NCBI RefSeq assembly: GCF_030815085.1
Contig: NZ_JAUSWG010000007.1
Origin: Paraclostridium ghonii
Lineage (GTDB): Bacteria; Bacillota; Clostridia; Peptostreptococcales; Peptostreptococcaceae
Strand: one strand, 5' to 3'
DNA length: 64,000 bases
Position numbers and translations under genes: made by a program. Within the stretch, counting starts at the first letter, position 1, and each line of letters opens with the position of its first letter. Positions 61,912 to 64,000 of this stretch are shown one piece after another. The notes below the pieces were generated by a model. That model was not told the origin of the DNA. It saw only the letters and a list, made by a program, of their open reading frames with translations, and ran no database searches.

Positions 61912-61934
61912 TCCAATATGATTTTATTGTCTTT

Positions 61935-62651
61935 TTAATTTATATCTATTTTATCAGCAGACATTGCAGGTATAGTTATTTTTGCGCCCATTGTACTTGT
62001 ATAGCTTGTAGTTCCTGAACTTGTTCCGTAAAGAGTTACATTATCTTTTTCAAGTATTCTACTATCTAAAATTGATGGATTATATTCTACTAGCATCATT
62101 TTATCATAATTCCCATTTATAGCTACTCTTAAATTATTAGTTCCATCACCTTCTAATACTTGAACTACTTCACCTTTAAATTTACAATTCTTTAATAATG
62201 TTTGCTCTGGGTTCCTAGCTATTTCATCATAGGTTAACTCTGTATTATACTTATTTTTCTCTTTTTCCTCTTTAGCTCGTTTTTCCTCTTCTGCCTTCTT
62301 TTCTTCCTCTGCTTTTTTTTCTGCTTCCACCTTAGCATTTTTCTCTTCTACTTTTCTTTTTTCCTCATCCTTCATATCAAACCATGGTTTAGCTTCATCT
62401 AACTGAGATTCTAAATGTTCATTTTGATTAGTTAACAGATCGTTTGCAGTCGTCAATTCTCTGTTTTTATCAAACAGTCCCATTGTTCCAAGTCCCATAA
62501 TCATCAATCCAACAAAAAGGCCAACAAAGAAACCTCCAAAACTATTTAATATAGACTTTAATTTAGTATTTTTTAATCCTGTTTTAATTTTACTATTTTC
62601 ATTCTCATCCTCTTCATTTATTACTTCTCTCTCATCTTGTTTTTCACTCAT
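61935..62651 (-). CDS. Membrane-anchored coiled-coil protein with OB-fold-like C-terminus
   Basis: A 238-residue protein: acidic cytoplasmic N-terminus, one membrane helix (about 37-60), a long coiled coil of Lys/Glu/Ala repeats (about 70-135) and a compact C-terminal domain. That domain (about 140-238) runs from LTYDEIARNPEQ through CKFKGEVVQVLEGDGTNNLRVAI. Its pattern resembles the OB-fold of Firmicute proteins often labelled toxin regulator; that label is a database habit, not a shown function. Start at 62651 set by GGAGGG; an upstream ATG was rejected. Monocistronic. Confidence 0.7.
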   Translation of the reverse strand: MSEKQDEREVINEEDENENSKIKTGLKNTKLKSILNSFGGFFVGLFVGLMIMGLGTMGLFDKNRELTTANDLLTNQNEHLESQLDEAKPWFDMKDEEKRKVEEKNAKVEAEKKAEEEKKAEEEKRAKEEKEKNKYNTELTYDEIARNPEQTLLKNCKFKGEVVQVLEGDGTNNLRVAINGNYDKMMLVEYNPSILDSRILEKDNVTLYGTSSGTTSYTSTMGAKITIPAMSADKIDIN

Positions 62652-62817
62652 ATATATCCCTCCAAACATTATAATCCCAATAACATAATAACACTTACTT
62701 CATGTATTAATCTGTAGAAATTTGTAAAAATAATTGTTTACTCTAATAAAAAATATATTCTTTATTCTGATATATTAGCTATATAAATATATTGTTGTAA
62801 AACTATTTAAATATATA

Positions 62818-62849
62818 AAGCATTAGATATCACAGGTATCTAATGCTTT
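62818..62849 (-). terminator. Terminator of the SASP gene
   Basis: AAAGCATTAGATA and TATCTAATGCTTT pair perfectly with a 6-base loop after the SASP stop, though the U-tract is short. Confidence 0.7.
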
Positions 62850-62862
62850 ATAATTTAAGGTA

Positions 62863-63084
62863 TTATTTTTTATTATTATATTCTCTTAATAGAATTTTTT
62901 CTCCCATTTGAACTAATTTCTTAGACATAACTGCACCTAAACTACCTGGTATATCTTTATCACTATTAAAAGAAATATTATTTTCCTCAATATTAAGATT
63001 TAGTGGTCCTAATTCATTTGCTATTTCTAATTTTATCTCATTTAAAGCCTGTTTTGCATTATTCACTAATGGTTTATTAGCCAT
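62863..63084 (-). CDS. Alpha/beta-type small acid-soluble spore protein
   Basis: A 73-residue DNA-coating protein of dormant spores. The KLEIANELG block holds the GPR protease cleavage region, and GSLGAVMSKKLVQMGEKIL matches the second conserved helix, usually G-G-M-V-K-R. The middle loop (about 28-46) is longer and more divergent than in abundant SspA-type proteins, so it may be a minor SASP. GGAGGG before ATG. Expected control is by the forespore sigma-G factor; I did not find a clear sigma-G promoter. It shows that the organism forms spores. Confidence 0.9.
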   Translation of the reverse strand: MANKPLVNNAKQALNEIKLEIANELGPLNLNIEENNISFNSDKDIPGSLGAVMSKKLVQMGEKILLREYNNKK

Positions 63085-63248
63085 ATAGATGCCCTCCTTA
63101 AAATGTCTTTAAATATAGCATTAGCAATTTAATATCTTATTATTCTGATTATAAATTTAAGTCATTTTTTAACTACTATTACTTAGCTTTTAATATTTTT
63201 TATATTTAGCATTTATATATGCTGTAGTCTATTATTGTAAATAAAAAA

Positions 63249-63282
63249 ACTCTCTATATTTAATTTATTAAATATAGAGAGT
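63249..63282 (-). terminator. Terminator of the right-edge lipoprotein gene
   Basis: ACTCTCTATATTTAAT pairs perfectly with ATTAAATATAGAGAGT, followed on the minus strand by TTTTTTTAT. Confidence 0.9.
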
Positions 63283-63287
63283 CGTTT

Positions 63288-64000
63288 TTATTTTGACATA
63301 TTTATTAACTCTTTTATTACTGAAACATCTGATACTTTTGATATATCAATTATTTTTTCATTCTCTTCCGTTACAGATATAACAGAAACAGAGTTATCAT
63401 TTTTACTTTTCATAATAAAATAATTTATGATTTTTTCTTTGTTTTTACTATATGCAACTGCATTTGGCATATTTAATTTAGTTTCTTTAGTTAATTCTTC
63501 AATATTTTTCCCTGTATATGATTTTACTGAATTAAAATCAACTTCACTAGAGTCAATAAAAGACTGATTGTTATAAAAATCAATTATCACATTAGTTGAT
63601 TTTGCTTTTTCAGGTAAATTTTCAAACCCAGATGTAAATCCAACAAATTCATCACTTTCTACCCCAACCACTTTATTTTTGTTTATATCTATATATAAAG
63701 CACTACTTGTATATCCATCTTTTGGATATACCATTTCTATATTTATGTTTTTTAATATCCCCTCTTTATCTAAGTGCTGATAATCTCCATATTTTTCTGT
63801 ATTTATATAATATGTTGTCATATATGGCTCTCCCATATTTGTTATAACATATTCATAATCTTTCCCCATTACTTCACTAACATCATTTTGAATTTTAGTT
63901 ATATTTTTTAATTGTGTAGCTTTATCTACCTTTTTTTCTTTATTCATACTGCATCCCGAGAACATTAGTATGACAATTAGCATCGTGCTAATTAATAAAA
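63288..64000 (-). CDS. Putative lipoprotein of unknown function (5' end outside window)
   Basis: At least 231 residues. The hydrophobic leader ends in LMFSGCS, a lipobox, so the mature protein would be anchored to the outer face of the membrane. An ATG at 63983 exists, but the frame stays open and hydrophobic (LLIST) to the window end. No ribosome binding site is visible, so the true start, with its usual Lys residues, is probably beyond position 64000. I recognise no domain in the rest, which has many strands and two Tyr-rich segments. A strong terminator follows. Confidence 0.65.
   Translation of the reverse strand, partial: LLISTMLIVILMFSGCSMNKEKKVDKATQLKNITKIQNDVSEVMGKDYEYVITNMGEPYMTTYYINTEKYGDYQHLDKEGILKNINIEMVYPKDGYTSSALYIDINKNKVVGVESDEFVGFTSGFENLPEKAKSTNVIIDFYNNQSFIDSSEVDFNSVKSYTGKNIEELTKETKLNMPNAVAYSKNKEKIINYFIMKSKNDNSVSVISVTEENEKIIDISKVSDVSVIKELINMSK

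Larger units (their letters stand above)
61414..61934. other. 521-bp intergenic region with terminators and an att-like repeat
   Basis: It carries the terminator of the zinc-ribbon gene (61525-61554), an att-like copy of the tRNA-Leu 3' end (61712-61727), an orphan plus-strand terminator-like hairpin (61749-61777) and the minus-strand terminator near 61880. No gene could be supported. Confidence 0.6.

Overview
The window looks like a chromosomal segment of an AT-rich, Gram-positive, spore-forming anaerobe of the Clostridia, most likely a Peptostreptococcaceae member related to Clostridioides, Paraclostridium or Romboutsia. This is inferred from gene content: selenocysteine machinery, an Rnf complex, a flavodiiron protein, an alpha/beta SASP, a leucine T-box, clostridial-type MinCDE and Mre clusters, and strong A/T bias. 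The species cannot be fixed from the sequence alone.

Layout. 0.2-7.6 kb: ung, a NusG-domain-II protein, an ApbE flavin transferase, then selD-selA-selB (minus strand) and a ComEA-like protein. 7.7-12.6 kb: a D,D-carboxypeptidase, two-subunit L-serine dehydratase, RidA and threonine dehydratase. 12.8-20.4 kb: leuS with its T-box, rsfS, a peptide-antibiotic-type ABC exporter, yqeK, nadD and recX. 20.4-27.0 kb: a two-component system with an FtsX-type ABC transporter, and a CoA-disulfide-reductase-like flavoprotein. 27.2-34.2 kb: yhbY, obg, rplU-prp-rpmA, rng and two radical-SAM-associated genes. 34.5-37.3 kb: flavodiiron protein, methylglyoxal synthase, RodA. 37.4-46.0 kb: mreB-mreC-mreD-PBP2-minC-minD-minE preceded by maf and radC. 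46.2-51.3 kb: rnfCDGEAB. 51.5-59.8 kb: SPOR protein, exported EEP-family phosphodiesterase, an unknown gene, solute-binding lipoprotein, lytic transglycosylase, coaE, polA. 59.9-61.7 kb: tRNA-Leu with the decayed remains of an integrated element. 61.9-64 kb: membrane OB-fold protein, SASP and a lipoprotein cut by the window edge.

Connections. ApbE is the enzyme family that attaches FMN to RnfG and RnfD, and both target Thr motifs are visible. SelD is itself a selenoprotein: its first 31 codons include an in-frame TGA followed by a bacterial SECIS hairpin, so the gene begins at 6868. Prp sits between L21 and an L27 that carries the N-terminal extension Prp removes.

The most unusual signal is a three-copy family of long imperfect hairpins at about 2.4, 15.3 and 31.6 kb. 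All share the centre CGAAACACTT - variable stem-loop - GTGTGAAG. Read as RNA this is a symmetric GAA/GAA internal loop, an ACAC/GUGU helix and a UU bulge. Arms and apical stems differ in sequence but keep base pairing, i.e. they covary. One copy lies in the leuS leader between the T-box terminator and the start codon, one between the convergent apbE and selB, and one between rng and its downstream gene. I do not recognise the family. Other items of note are a plus-strand orphan terminator with a C-rich loop (small RNA candidate, 54.1 kb) and an integrase pseudogene plus att-like repeat beside tRNA-Leu.
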